64,000 bases of DNA, from contig JANPYM010000003.1 of NCBI GenBank assembly GCA_025890175.1, positions 820,644 to 884,643 of the forward strand, read 5' to 3'. The position numbers were made by a program, and so were the translations under genes. The DNA is from Ciborinia camelliae (lineage: Eukaryota > Ascomycota > Leotiomycetes > Helotiales > Sclerotiniaceae). The notes under the pieces were generated by a model that was given only the letters and a program-made list of their open reading frames with translations, made no database searches and had not been told where the DNA came from. Positions 1 to 12,187 of this stretch are shown here, piece by piece. Positions within the stretch are counted from its first letter, which is position 1. Each line of letters starts with the position of its first letter.

Positions 1-1689
1 TTTTTTTTTTTTTTTTTTTTTTTTTATATTTAAGTTTTATAAATATTTTATTTAATAAATTTGAAAAAATAATTAATTCAAAAACTTTTGTATAATACTA
101 ATTCAAAAAATTCAAAAAATATAAATATTTTTTATTATTTTTAATATTTTCAATATTTTTTAATTATATTTTTAATATTTTTAATATTTTTAATTATATT
201 TTTAAATATTTTTTGAAAATAAAATAAATTTTTGAATTATATGAAATATAAAGTAGGGTACTAATTATATTGAAATATGCATTAAACGAAATATTAATAT
301 AATATAATATTAATATTAATATTAGATTAATATTATAAATACAGAATATTGATATAATATTAATTTAATATTAATATAATATTAATATAATACAATTTTA
401 ATATTAAACTAATTATTTTTTAATATAAATTAAATTAAAATATTTTAATATAAGATATAATATTATACTATTTATTATAAATAATATAATTATATAAATA
501 TAATGTTTAAAAACCTAATTTTATATATTTAATTAGATTTAATTTTAAAGATATAAATCTTAAGGTTTAATATTTATAATTAAATTAAATTTAAATTATA
601 ATTTAATTAAAATTTAATAAAATAAATCAAAAAATCAATTAAAAACCTTAAAAATAAGTAAATATTATAAATAATTGATTAATTATAAATCAAAAATTTA
701 TATATATATATAAATATATTAATATTATATATATAAATAAAATCTCTATTATATATATATATATAAAATTTTAAATATAAATAAAGGATTAATATTAATA
801 TTATATATAATATAAAAATTAATATAATTTATAAATATATTAAAATTAATTAAACTTATTAAAATAATTATTAAATTTTAATAATAAATCAGTTTATTAA
901 ATATAATCCTAACGTATTATATAATTTTTTCAAAATTGGGTTTCTTTGATATATTATTTTTAATATTAAATAAAATCGAAATTCAAATTAAAATTTTGAT
1001 TAAATAATTGAATTCGGGTTCGGAATTTAATTTGAAATATATTTCGAAATTATATTTGATAATAAAAGTTATAATTTCAATCGATTTAATTGAATAGATT
1101 TTGATTTATTTTGAAAATATTTTTGATAAAAATAAAACGTACGATTACAATTTAATCGATTTATAATATAAATTCAATAAAATTGATTTATTAAAATTGA
1201 TTTTTCGAATTTAATATATATATATTAATATTAAACAATATAATTTATTGCAAATTTAAACATATACAAAAAATATATATTAATAATATAAAATATTTAA
1301 TTAATTAATATATATTTTTTATTATAAATAAATTAAATATTAAAAAATAATAATAATTATATTATATATTTATATATAATATATAAAATAATATTATTAC
1401 AATACAAAATCAAAAATTAAAATCAAAATGAAAATGTTTTATTATATTGCTTTTTTCAATTAAAATTCAAACAAAAAATCGATCTTTTCTAATACAACGT
1501 TTCGAATTCTAAAAGAACCCTATACAATTCGAATGATTATACTAGGCACATGTTCGTATAATGTTCGCGTAGTTCGTACTACTATATCGTACATTTAATT
1601 ATACCCTATATAATTAAATAAATATATAATTTATTAATTATTTAATTAATTAATTAATATATTTAATTAAATAAATAAATTATATAATT

Positions 1690-2480
1690 ATTTAAGAGAT
1701 AGGTATTATATATTTAATTAAAATACAATACTATTTATTGTTGATATAGTTTAATATTTGTTTTGAATGTTTTTTTGGTGTAAGGGATTATATAATTTTT
1801 AAGGTTTTGATTAATAAAGGAATTAATCAATTTACAATTTTTTATTCCGAATTTTTTAATGATTTTTTTGATATATATGTTTTAATAAAGTTTAATTATT
1901 TGTGATTTACAATTACAAATTATTTTGATATTTAGAAAGTATAATATAGGTTTTAGATTTTTTATTTGAAAAATATTATAAAAATCTTTTTTAATTGCTT
2001 TTAAATTGGATTTTATAGATCCTATAATTAAAAAATCGTTAATATAAACTAAAATGATTATATTTGTAAAAAGTTTTTAATAAATATTATTATTAATTAT
2101 AATAAATAAATATTTTAGTTTTATTAATTTAACAAATAATTTTTTTTGCTAAAATCAAAAAATTTGTTTAAAATTATATAATATTTTAAAAAAATAACAA
2201 ATTATATTTTTATTAATTAATTTTTTAATATAAATTTTCAAAAAAAAAAATAAAGTTTTTATATAAATAATATTTTTATTTAATATAATATTATTAAAAA
2301 ATGTTATAATAATATTTATTTACTTGATTTTCTAATCGAATTATGTAATTAAAGTAAACATTATTTTTTATATAATACTTTTATATACTTTTATATAAAT
2401 TTTATCGAAATTTATCTCTTTTTTATTAAATATAACCTTTAATTATTTATTTAACTTTATATTTAAATATTTTTTTATTT
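1690..2480 (-). pseudogene. Ghost of a Copia reverse transcriptase, inactivated by RIP-type mutation
   Basis: Reading the minus strand from about 2480 downward gives, in one frame, the order of motifs of a Ty1/Copia reverse transcriptase. At 2395-2415 is I-N-F-D-K-I-Y, matching the usual GIDFDETYAP. Next comes a stretch like SWRIMFALIAQFDWKIKQ, with its Trp and Gln codons turned into stops. At 2035-2049 is V-Y-I-N-D, the catalytic YVDD with Asp changed to Asn by G-to-A, followed by D/N-F-L-I-I-G-S. At about 1705-1745 is a Y-Q-Q-stop-I stretch matching the YQQLIGSL motif before the RNase H region. Nearly all differences are those expected from C-to-T on either strand. The product cannot be active: a catalytic Asp is lost and many stops are present. 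Confidence 0.8.
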
Positions 2481-5183
2481 TTATTACACTTAATTTTAAA
2501 TATTAGTTTTTTTTTTAATATTTGATGATTTGGTTTAATAGATTTTTTTTTTTATAATTTGAATATATTTTTTTATATAAAAAAATTATATTTTTTTTTA
2601 ATAGCTTTTTTTTATTAAACTAAATTTAAATATAAAAATATCTTTTTAATAATAATTAAATCTTTATTAAATTTTCAAATTTATATTTTGAATATATAAT
2701 ATAATATTTATTAATATTTTTTAATTTTGAAATTATATAATATAAAAACAAATTTTATTGTTTTTAAAAAGATTTTAATAATTTAATTATAAATCGAATT
2801 AGGATATATTGATTTTAATTAAAATTCTATATAATGTTTTGAATTTTTGAATTTGCTTTTTGTTTTAGAAATTAAAACAAAAATAGAATTTTCTTTATTA
2901 ATATTCGGATTTCAAAAGTTTTTAATAAAATTATTTTTATTTTTTGTTTTTAGATTATTTAGAATAATATATAATCAATATTTATAATTTTCGAATTATA
3001 TAAAATTAATGATTTTTAATAATTTTTTTTATATATTGTTATTTAAAATTGTAATTTAAAAAATATTTTTTAAGTTTTTGTTATTGATTTTATTGTTTTT
3101 ATATAATTTAAAATTAAAATTGATATTTTTTATATTTATTAGTTTTTATATTTTTATTTTTAATAATTATAATTTTAAAAATTCTTTTTTATTGATTTTG
3201 ATATTAAAGGTTTATATTAATTAATATTTTTTTTTTGTATAAAAATTTATATATAATAAATATAATTTTTTTCAAATTTAATAAAAATTTCTTTTTTTGT
3301 TTTTAAAACAAATTTTTTAATAATAATATGTTTTTCTTTTAAAATCTAAATTCAAATTTTATTATTAAAAATAAAAATATAAAAAATATTAAATTTATTA
3401 TTTTTGATATTATTAAAAAAATTTATTAAAATTTTGTAAAACGTAATTTAATTCGAAATTGTTTGGGAGGCTATATAATTTGTAATATACACTATTTTAT
3501 TTATAATATAAAACTATAAAATTTGTAAAATATTTTAATTAATTATAATTATTTTTATATATTTTATAATTATATAATTATTTTTTTTGAATATTTTATT
3601 TTGTTTTAATATGTAAAAAATAATAAATTTGATAATTACCTCAAAATTGAATATTAAATTATTAAAATTAAAAATCCCATATTTTTTTTTTGTTAAATTA
3701 TTAATATTAAATAATATGATTATATTATATTTAAATTAAATTTATTATAAACTTAATAGTTTTTTAGGTATCTTTTTTGTTTTATTTTATATAAATTTAT
3801 TAAAAATGAATAATATTGTTTATAATAAATGTAATAATTATTTTATTATTTAAATCCAATAAATAAATTTTGAATATATTGAAAAAGATTTTGTTAAATA
3901 ATTTGTTTAATTTTTAATTTATTATTTTTCAAAAATAATAATTTAATTTAATTTTTTTGTATAATTTATATAATTTAATAATTATTTAATTTTTTATTGA
4001 AAAAATAAAATTTATTTTTGTAATAATTATTTATATTTTTTTAATTATATTGTAATTGATATGGTTGAATTTTTGATATATTAATTTATATAATAATTTT
4101 ATAATTTATAATATAATTAAAAATATATATATTTTTAATATTTTTTTAAAAATTAAAAACAAATTATTATTATAATATATTATAAAATTTTTATTTGATA
4201 TAAATATTTTTTTATTTTTAAATTATTTTTTTTATTTGTAAAAATATTTAATTGCAAAAAAATAATATAAATATTTAAAAAAATAATAAATATTTTTAAA
4301 ATAAATTTTTTATATATTTTTAATTAAATATTAGATAATAAAATGTAATCTTTTTTTTTTTTTTTAATTTATATATTTTTATTTTCAATAAATATAATAG
4401 GTATTTTATTAAATATTATAAAAATCTTTAAATTAAATCAAATTATATTAAAGTAATAATTATTAAATGTATTTATATTTGCTTTTTATTTTAAATTTAA
4501 ATATTTAATATTTACAATTATTTTAAATTAAATATTTTTTTTTTTTTTATTAAATAAAAAAACTAAAATAAATTAAATTATTATTATTATTTTTTTTATT
4601 TTCAATTTTTTTATTCAATTTCATTTTTAATATAAATTTTTTTTTTTTTTTTTTTTGAATTAAAGTTTTAAAAACTTTATTCAATATTTATTATTTTTAT
4701 ATTATTTCAATTTTTTATAATTTTTATATTTTTTTTTCTTTTTTTAATTAAATTCTTTTTTATTACTTTAAACTATAAATATTATAAATATATTTAATAA
4801 TAATTTAAATTTGTTTTTGATCTTATTAATAATATCAATTTAAAAAAAAATTAATTTTAATAAAACTTTATCATTCGAAATTTTGAAATATTAATTTTAA
4901 ATTTATTAAAATTAATATTATTAAAACTTATCAATATAAAACAAAACATATTATTTTTTATAAAAAACAATATTTAATTTTTAAAAACAAAAAATAATAA
5001 AATTATATACAATATTAAATTTTTTAATAATTATATAATTAATATAATTTATTTGAATATAATTATAAATCACATTCAATTTAAATAAAAAATTAATATT
5101 TTTATAATAAACATATAACTTTTTTTATATTTTTATTATTATAATATAATTTATAATAATATTATTATTATTTTTATAAATAT

Positions 5184-5361
5184 TGTTGAGAGTAGCCAGG
5201 GCCGTATGAGCCGTACGGACCGCGAAGCGGGCCGTAGGCCTAATACGGCTTAGCGCCCTATCTTAAGCTTAAATAGCATACAAGGTTCAACCTTAGTTCT
5301 AGTAGTAATTTCAAATACATCACACAACTTGCACCTTCACGTGATCTACCTAATTACAACA
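5184..5361. mobile_element. Solo LTR with perfect 5-bp target-site duplication, nested in the RIP block
   Basis: This 178-bp segment begins TGTTGAGAG and ends TTACAACA, so it has the TG...CA ends of an LTR and a TGTTG/CAACA terminal inverted repeat. It is flanked on both sides by AATAT (5179-5183 and 5362-5366), a perfect 5-bp target duplication. Its interior is normal in composition, with a GC-rich palindromic patch at about 5200-5250, in sharp contrast to the surrounding AT-only DNA. It is best read as an LTR left by recombination of a later-inserted retrotransposon, placed after the host element had been mutated. Family and orientation are not determined. Confidence 0.85.
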
Positions 5362-6304
5362 AATATTATATTTGATAATTAATTATATCATATTATCTCC
5401 TTTTTCAAATTTTTTTTACAATAAAAAAACAATTTTTATAAAAATAATTTTATTATTTTTAATAATTTTAACAAATCTTTTAAATTTATTTTTAAAATCA
5501 AAAAAACAAATAATATTATATACCCTACAAAATATTAAAAAATTATTTTTAAAAAATACAAAATTCTTTTCCCTTTTTAATCAAAAATTAAATATTAAAA
5601 CTAAATTTTTGAAATTTACTATTTTAAAAAATTGAAAAAACAATTTTATATCGATTTTTTTTGATTTTAAAATATTTGAAAAAATTGAAACTAAAATATT
5701 AACAATTATTTTGATTTTTATTTTATTAATAAATTATTAAATTATTATTTAAAATATTAAAGATTTTATAAATTATTTGATTAATTATAAAATTAAAAAA
5801 AAATCAAATTTAATTTATAAATTTGATTCTAAATTATTCAAAAAAAAATTATTAAAATCAAAATTTAATTTAATATCCATAAAAAATTAATATTTTAAAA
5901 AAAACATATAATCCTAAAATAAATTGTTTCCAATATAATTAAAACTTAAATTTTTATTAATATTTTAAATCTTAATTAAATTTAATAAAAAATATAAATC
6001 GTTTTTAAAACAAATAACATTTTTAATAAAATAAATATTTATAATGAAACATAATTCAAATATAAAATAAAAAATAATTTCAAAAATAATTATAACATAA
6101 ATTTGTATAATACTATATTATAAATAAATATAATAAAAAAATATATAAATATTTTATTAAAAACTAACAAAAAAATAATAAAATAAAAAATCTAGAATTT
6201 TTGTTAAAAAAAAAATATATATATATATATAAAATAATATAAAATAATAAATAAATTTAATTATATATTGAAAACAAAAAGCTTATAATTTATTAAATAT
6301 AATA

Positions 6305-6449
6305 TTATTGTATAAAAAACTAAGTTCTATGAAATTGGAGATTTTATAGAATTTAGTTTGATAACTAAGCTAGTGTATATAGAACTAATTTATATCTATA
6401 TATCAATACATACACTAGCTTAGCTTGATACACAATAATAATCTCAACA
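6305..6449 (-). repeat. Probable 5' LTR edge of the degraded Copia element
   Basis: On the minus strand this stretch starts TGTTGAGATT at 6449 and holds an inverted repeat (AAGCTAGTGTAT near 6366 and ATACACTAGCTT near 6411). It shares the first seven bases TGTTGAG with the nested solo LTR at 5184, suggesting related Copia families. It sits exactly at the change from AT-saturated to normal DNA. Its inner end is not defined because the interior is too degraded. Confidence 0.45.
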
Positions 6450-8261
6450 ATAATATTTATATTTATATTTTAATCTGGGACGATGCACTAAAATTTATTA
6501 AAAATAAATGAAAGATTATTAATCACAGGTAGGTATTTATATTGCAATCCGGGATGATATAAAGGTATATTGAAGGAGATGCCCCGGTATATGGAGGATA
6601 TATCATACCATACTATATCATATCATATCACATTATCAAAAGAACAAATCGCAAAGAGAGGGGATCTGGGAGTCTGGAGCAAATGAAAGTTAAAGGATAG
6701 AGTAGTTAATCTAGTTGATCTGGTTAAGTAATTCAAGCTATTTAATAACATGATTCATCCAAGATCGATATTCAATTCGATTTTCTTTCAACAACCAGAA
6801 TTTCGAATCCAGATTTTGATACCACTTAACTTAGGCTTAAACCTACCTAGATATTGATTACAATAGGGGTTAGAAGAGAGAGGAAAGTCTTCATTTGATC
6901 ATCGGATTTGATTGGGATATTTCCTCCTTACTCCTTTCTTATTTTTAATTTATCTTCCATCTCTATCTTTTAGATCCACCTACCTACCTGGTGATCTGGC
7001 GATCTGGATCTATGTGAAAAGGTAAAATCTAAAAGTTTATATTTATTTATTTATTTATTTATTCATTCATTCATTCATTCATTCATTAATATCGTTTATA
7101 TCGTTTATATTCTTCATATATATACCCCTAAATACTTAGACACACCTCCTACCTCAAAAATCCGATTTCGAAGGGGTGTTTTAAATACCTAGTATCACTC
7201 TAGGTAGGTAGGTAGGTAGGGTATTCATCGAATGAAATGAGAATATATCCATCTCAAAGATCTGATTAAAGAAAAAAAAAGGAAGTTGCGGTTTGGGGTT
7301 TTATATCTAGGTAGGTAGGAAGTCTAAATAAATTCCAATTCCTATCCTTATATTATAAGATAATCTAAACACACCACCCATACAGAGTCGAATGATGAGA
7401 TATAAATACCCAGATATAGATATAGATAGAATAGAAGAAAATCCATAGGAACTAATGGAATAATCTAAGGCCTCACGCTGACTGACTGATAAAAATGATA
7501 TGATACCTCCTACCCTACCTAGAGATCTCGGGATTCAGAACTCGAAGGGAGACGAAGAAAGGAGAAAGGAGAAAGAAAAGGGGAAAGGAAAATGAAAATG
7601 CAATAATTTTAGATAATAATTTACTAGCTTTAGCCTTTACAACTCAGACCAACCCTTACGAAACGCTACCCATGAGAGCAATCACCAAGCCGACTCGAGG
7701 GCCAGGAAAATGAAGTTAGACCTTCGGATAGAGAGGGAACATGAACATGAACATGAACTTTGAACAGATATTCACGAGACGAGACGAGACGAGAAAAGGA
7801 AAGTTTGGATTTGAAGAAGATGATGTGATGTGATGAATTCGAATACAAGATATATCAATTTTGAATCCAAACATTCTTCTGGTATTCAAGCTTAGCCGGG
7901 GGAGAATCGGGAGATAGTTATCTACTCCAAAGATAGTATGCGTACAGCTTGAACACTCGCGAAAGGCATCAAGGATGATGATCATGGTGGGAGAATCCTG
8001 TAAGCTCAAATTAAATATAGTGGACTGGGATGGAGAGAAACGAGGTTAACCCCAAGGGAAAGTTGAGTCATTTGGAGGTCTTCGAAAAACCAGCGAGAGA
8101 AAATCTTTTCTCTTGAACGCTCATAAAGAGCGAGAGAAGAGTATGAGTTATCTTTTTGAGCGTGGGAGAGTATTCGATAGGCTCTGTGGGCGTCAGACAA
8201 AGAATTTTAACGGATATGTTATTGGAGAAGGGCGTTGGATGTATTTCAACAATACTGTTAA
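6450..8261. other. Intergenic stretch without a supported gene
   Basis: It contains an ATTT/ATTC microsatellite (about 7041-7087), several GGTAGGTA-type short repeats (7203-7218, 7310-7320) and purine-rich tracts. Minus-strand open frames between 7666 and 8200 overlap one another, show no family motif and look like chance. The last part just before 8262 may hold more of the adjacent AAA-ATPase remnant, but I could not read it. Confidence 0.5.
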
Positions 8262-8733
8262 CATTAACCCCTAGTCTTCCTCGTACTCCTAGAGTACTAT
8301 AAAGGCGTCCTGATTCTAACCACCAATCGAACCGGCAGTCTAGATACCGCTTTTGAATCGCGTATCGATATAATAGTACCTACTCGCTTACAAGCATCCC
8401 ATCCGCAATGCACGAAAAGACATCTGCTCCAACTTCATCAAAATGCCACCAAAAGGAAAATCAAACATCAGCTCAGAAGATCTGGATACTCTCTCAAGAT
8501 GGGTTCTGAACGGCCGACAGATAAAAAGAGTTATTAAAACAGCTCTGATCCTGGCTGCGAAAACGAAGGTGCTGCTGTGTATGCAGCAACTAGATGTAGT
8601 GCTTCGTGTGAAGAGGAAATTGTCGAAGTTACTTCATGCTTTGGAGTCCGGGGATGAAGGGAAGAGTAGTTTGAGTATGGCTCGACGCAATTTCTCGAGG
8701 AGATTTGGGATCTTTGATCGGTTTTTGTTATAG
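8262..8733 (+). pseudogene. 3' remnant of a fungal AAA+ ATPase gene, frameshifted
   Basis: Two adjacent reading frames together give the C-terminal half of an AAA+ module as found in large fungal AAA-domain proteins. The first frame (about 8275-8385) reads LEYYKGVLILTTNRTGSLD followed by AFESRID, matching the sensor-1 and arginine-finger region (usual form LLEYYEGILFLTTNR...AFKSRIH). The reading then shifts by +1, and from 8392 the second frame gives ARKDICSNFIKMPP, then SSEDLDTLSRWVLNGRQIK, the lid helix of this family, ending at a stop at 8731-8733. Walker A and B are missing upstream, so no active ATPase can be made. The open frame from the ATG at 8443 could give a 96-residue lid-only peptide, but the continuation of homology upstream of that ATG argues for decay. 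It lies between the repeat island and the first intact gene. Confidence 0.75.
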
Positions 8734-10152
8734 ATTTTGGCGGCGTGCTGTATGCCGATAATGGGTTTTCTAATATACCCACGATTGGTTAACATTCTCA
8801 ACCCCTTTTTAAAATGGTTTGAGCCTTCTAATCTTTCGGTCTTTTTATATAGGGTCCCGTCTATATATGATGAGAGGGAACAAATAAATGTTCCGGGCAA
8901 CAAACGATAGTTGTCCAAGATTGTACGGAATATAAACACTTGAAATATATCATCCTTCAAGATCAGATGGAAAACTTAAATGACTCAAGAATTCCCCCCT
9001 TCACTCGGTTATAACTCCTCATGATAGAGTTGGGAGATTTTGCATTTCGAAATGTATATTGCGATATGAAAGTAAGCAGTATAGTGAGGAATAATATATA
9101 AAGCTTGTGATGATTTGATCTGGAAATCGCTCATATGATATGGTTTTGAATCACTTCAGCACTGGCACAAGTGGTTGTACGGATCCTGCTAAGGATGTTT
9201 CCAGTACCACCGCATCCGACGGAAAAGGAAAAGAGGTTCGCTGCATCATGCATGTCAGAACTTTCCGAAGAGGCGGGGAATTGGTCACTTCGATTCCTCG
9301 ATGCGTGTACCTGGGAGTTGATGTTGGAAACTTAAGATGTTGTAAGCATCTTATCTTATACTCTAACTTTAAGGGTGTAAGGATACTTGATGAAGGGAAG
9401 GGATGAGGATTTCAACAAGATCATCTTAGATACCTAAGAAGGTTAATACTGATCGGAACCAGAATGCCATGGACATATCCGATATAATTCGAATCAGCAG
9501 CCGGATCAATCTCAACCTCAACCAACTCCCATTCTCCCATTCTTAGAGACGGATGTTTTTCCTCAAATAGAGATTTTGTGAAATTTATTGTGTGGGACTA
9601 TCCAATGTTCAATGTTCATGTTGTGTTGTCCAGGTGGTGCAAGCATACCTAGATAGGTACATGTAACCTTAAATCCGACAACCTCGGCATATCGTAGCAT
9701 ATGGTGGGGTCACTGGGCAGAAAGTGATAGAAAAAGATTTCTGTACCCATCGGATACTCGTATTCTTCAACGAGATGCTTACCAATAATGGATCGATCAA
9801 TGGATCAATGGATCAATGGATCAATGCACATAAACTCTCATCCACACAATCACAATCATGTAGGACGACGGAGACGGAGACGGAGACGGAGATGTTCGAT
9901 TCAATAATGGAGAAGATGTCCTTGAAGGCAGCGAATAAAAAGTATCCGATCCTAGTATTCCTCTACAATTTGAATATTTTTGAGCTTGGATGAAGACATT
10001 TGCTAGAGAGCGCGCGTCATACCCAAGAAGGTTTCCATTGCACTCATATATATATCTTTATACACCCCCATTCCTCATTGCTATACTCAATTGCTTTTTC
10101 TTTAACATTCTCACATTACAGTAATAAATATATATTAACCGAAACCGCAAAG
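8734..10152. other. Intergenic stretch; 5' region of the oxidoreductase gene
   Basis: No supported gene. An open frame at 9140-9406 (88 codons) has no recognisable motif. Short tandem repeats occur at about 9786-9826 (ATGGATCA-like unit) and about 9868-9892 (GACGGA unit). A CT-rich, ATATATA-containing leader at about 10040-10130 probably belongs to the promoter and 5' UTR of the gene starting at 10153. Confidence 0.5.
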
Positions 10153-11329
10153 ATGGTTCAAAACAAAGGTCTTATCTTCAAGCAAGTTCCGCAAGGAGTT
10201 CCTGTTGCAGGACAAGACTTGGTAGTTGAGGCCCGCGAATTCGATCTCGAGCAAGCACCACCAGCCGGAGGTATCACAACCAAGAACTTCTATGCCTCTT
10301 TCGATCCTTACCAACGTGGACGTATGAGAGCTCCAGAAGCCAAGTCTTACTCTCCAGCGTTCCCATTGGGACAACCTATCAATAACAATACCGTTGCCAA
10401 AGTTATCAAGTCCGACAACCCTAAATTCCAACCTGGAGATCTTCTCACTGGTTTCATCTGGACTGAAGAGTACTCGGCTGTCCCCAAACCACTCGCAGAT
10501 GGCGCAAACAAAATTGAGAACCCATACAACTTGGATGTAAAGCATTTCCTAGGAGCATTGGGCAGTAAGTTCTAGTCACAACCACGACCATAAATATATG
10601 GGAAGCCACTAATCTCTCCTCTTTACTCAGTGCCCGGATTGACCGCCTACTCCTCTTTCTACGAAATCGGTAAGCCCGTCAAAGGAGAAACCATCTTCAT
10701 TTCCTCAGCTTCAGGAGCTGTCGGAGCACTCGTTGGACAGCTCGCCAAGCACGAAGGCCTGAAGGTCATCGGATCCGTTGGATCTGACGATAAATTAAAC
10801 TACATCATCAACGATTTGAAGTTCGACGGAGGTTTCAACTACAAAACCGAGAAGCCAGCCGATGCTCTCCAACGTCTCGCGCCCAATGGTATTGATATCT
10901 ACTACGAAAATGTGGGAGGAGAACAATTGGAAGCGGCTCTCAACGCCATGAACAACTTTGGAAGAATCATCGCTTGTGGCATGATTAGCGAGTACAACAA
11001 ATCGGACAGCGAAAGATATCCCATCACGAATTTAGTAAATATCGTGGCGAAGAGAATTACCATGAGAGGTTTCATCGTGGCGGATGCGAATATGGGCCCG
11101 TTACATGTCAAGGCAAGAGATGAGAATGTGGCCAAGTGGTTGGCGGATGGAAGCTTCAAGGCCACTTTGAGTGTTACGGAAGGTATCGATAATGGACCAG
11201 AGGGATTTGTCGGTATGCTTTCAGGCAAGAACTTTGGAAAGGCGGTTCTTAAGATTGCGGATTATGAGGTGAGTTTTTTTGATTTCTTGAATCAATCTTG
11301 AAGTGCGGTGCTAACTCGAGTTCTAGTAA
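10153..11329 (+). CDS. Medium-chain NADP-dependent oxidoreductase (PTGR/leukotriene-B4 dehydrogenase-like)
   Basis: Exons 10153-10564, 10631-11268 and 11327-11329 encode 350 residues. Introns of 66 and 58 nt have GT-AG ends, and the second has a CTAAC branch point at about 11311. The N-terminal half (residues 1-135) is the GroES-like part with FDPYQRGRM. The join at 10564/10631 restores GALGMPGLTAY, the classic family signature. The nucleotide-binding fold follows with SSASGAVGALVGQ at about residues 162-174 and YYENVGG further on. This architecture and the lack of the zinc-ligand pattern of alcohol dehydrogenases place it with zinc-independent MDR enzymes that reduce alkenal/enone double bonds using NADPH. 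The exact substrate cannot be told; such fungal enzymes are generally cytosolic. Oddly, the second intron lies directly before the stop codon, so the last exon contributes only TAA; intron retention would add a short tail. The ATG at 10153 is chosen because the alignment-like start MVQNKGLIFKQVP fits the family; an in-frame ATG at 10000 lies in leader sequence. Confidence 0.92.
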
Positions 11330-12146
11330 ATAATATTTCTTTCTGGATCTTGGAAGAAGTTGGAAATAGTAATATGATAAAAAATGTATATATCACAATA
11401 TAATTCCTGAGGGTTTCATTCATTCATGATTCTCTCCAAAGTTTGGATGTGCTTCCGTATTGTAGACAGAGAGAGCTCATGAAGTTTCCATTCGGAATTC
11501 CTTTAGGCTCTTGAATAAATATTCAGTGCAAACAAACAGTTCATACAATCAATACCTACCTGCCTACCCTCTCCAAATAACATACAATATATATAGGTAT
11601 CTAGTGTAAGCACCCCTTTTGCTATACCACCAATAAATATATCATACCAACTAAACCTCACCTAATAATATCAACCAGCGTATATCAAGATCCAAAACTA
11701 TCTACCTACTACCTACTTTATAGATAGGGCCCGCTTAAGGTTACGGAATCAAAACTTCATTTCAGAGGTTGATATCTCTCTCATCTTGTCTTGTCTTATC
11801 TTGTTTTGGATTTTTATAGGTAGATGTTCATTTATATATATATACTGTAGGTACTGTAGGTATCGATCGATTCATTGATTTCTAAAACTACTAAAATGCA
11901 TTCTTTCATAGGTAGGTATGGATGCGTACCTATATTAATTTATTGGTAGGTATGGATGCGTACCTATATTAATTTATTGGTAGGTACCTATATAGATAGA
12001 TAGATGGATAGATCTCCGGCCGTGGGGTTTTCGATTGGTTTTGATTTTGATTTTGATGTGGCTTGTCTGTTATATACGTAGATTAAGTATATCGATCTAC
12101 CTACCTACCTATCGATCAGTAGGTAAGGTAGAGAAATAAAGGAGAG

Positions 12147-12187
<41 letters not shown>

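Larger units (their letters stand above)
1..6449 (-). mobile_element. AT-saturated, RIP-degraded Ty1/Copia retrotransposon block
   Basis: The block is made almost entirely of A and T, with G/C surviving only in small islands, and it ends abruptly near 6449 where normal composition starts. On the minus strand a Copia-type reverse transcriptase is still readable (separate entry). A weaker integrase-like stretch lies upstream of it at about 2830-2980. The right edge reads, on the minus strand, TGTTGAGATTATT, a typical LTR start. From that edge to past the reverse transcriptase is about 5 kb, which fits one Copia element running right to left. C-to-T and G-to-A changes with Gln/Trp codons turned into stops are the known signature of fungal RIP. 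The left LTR was not found, and the window opens with a 25-base T run, so the left boundary is unknown. Other decayed repeats could be mixed in. Confidence 0.75.

Noticed and set aside
5372..5635. 87-residue plus-strand open frame just right of the solo LTR
   Set aside because: Made almost only of AT-rich codons (Lys, Asn, Ile, Leu, Phe) inside the RIP block, with no motif; it is a compositional artefact of AT-saturated DNA.
9140..9406. 88-codon open frame upstream of the oxidoreductase
   Set aside because: No recognised domain, no splice partner and no composition contrast with the flanks; kept out as a gene for lack of support.
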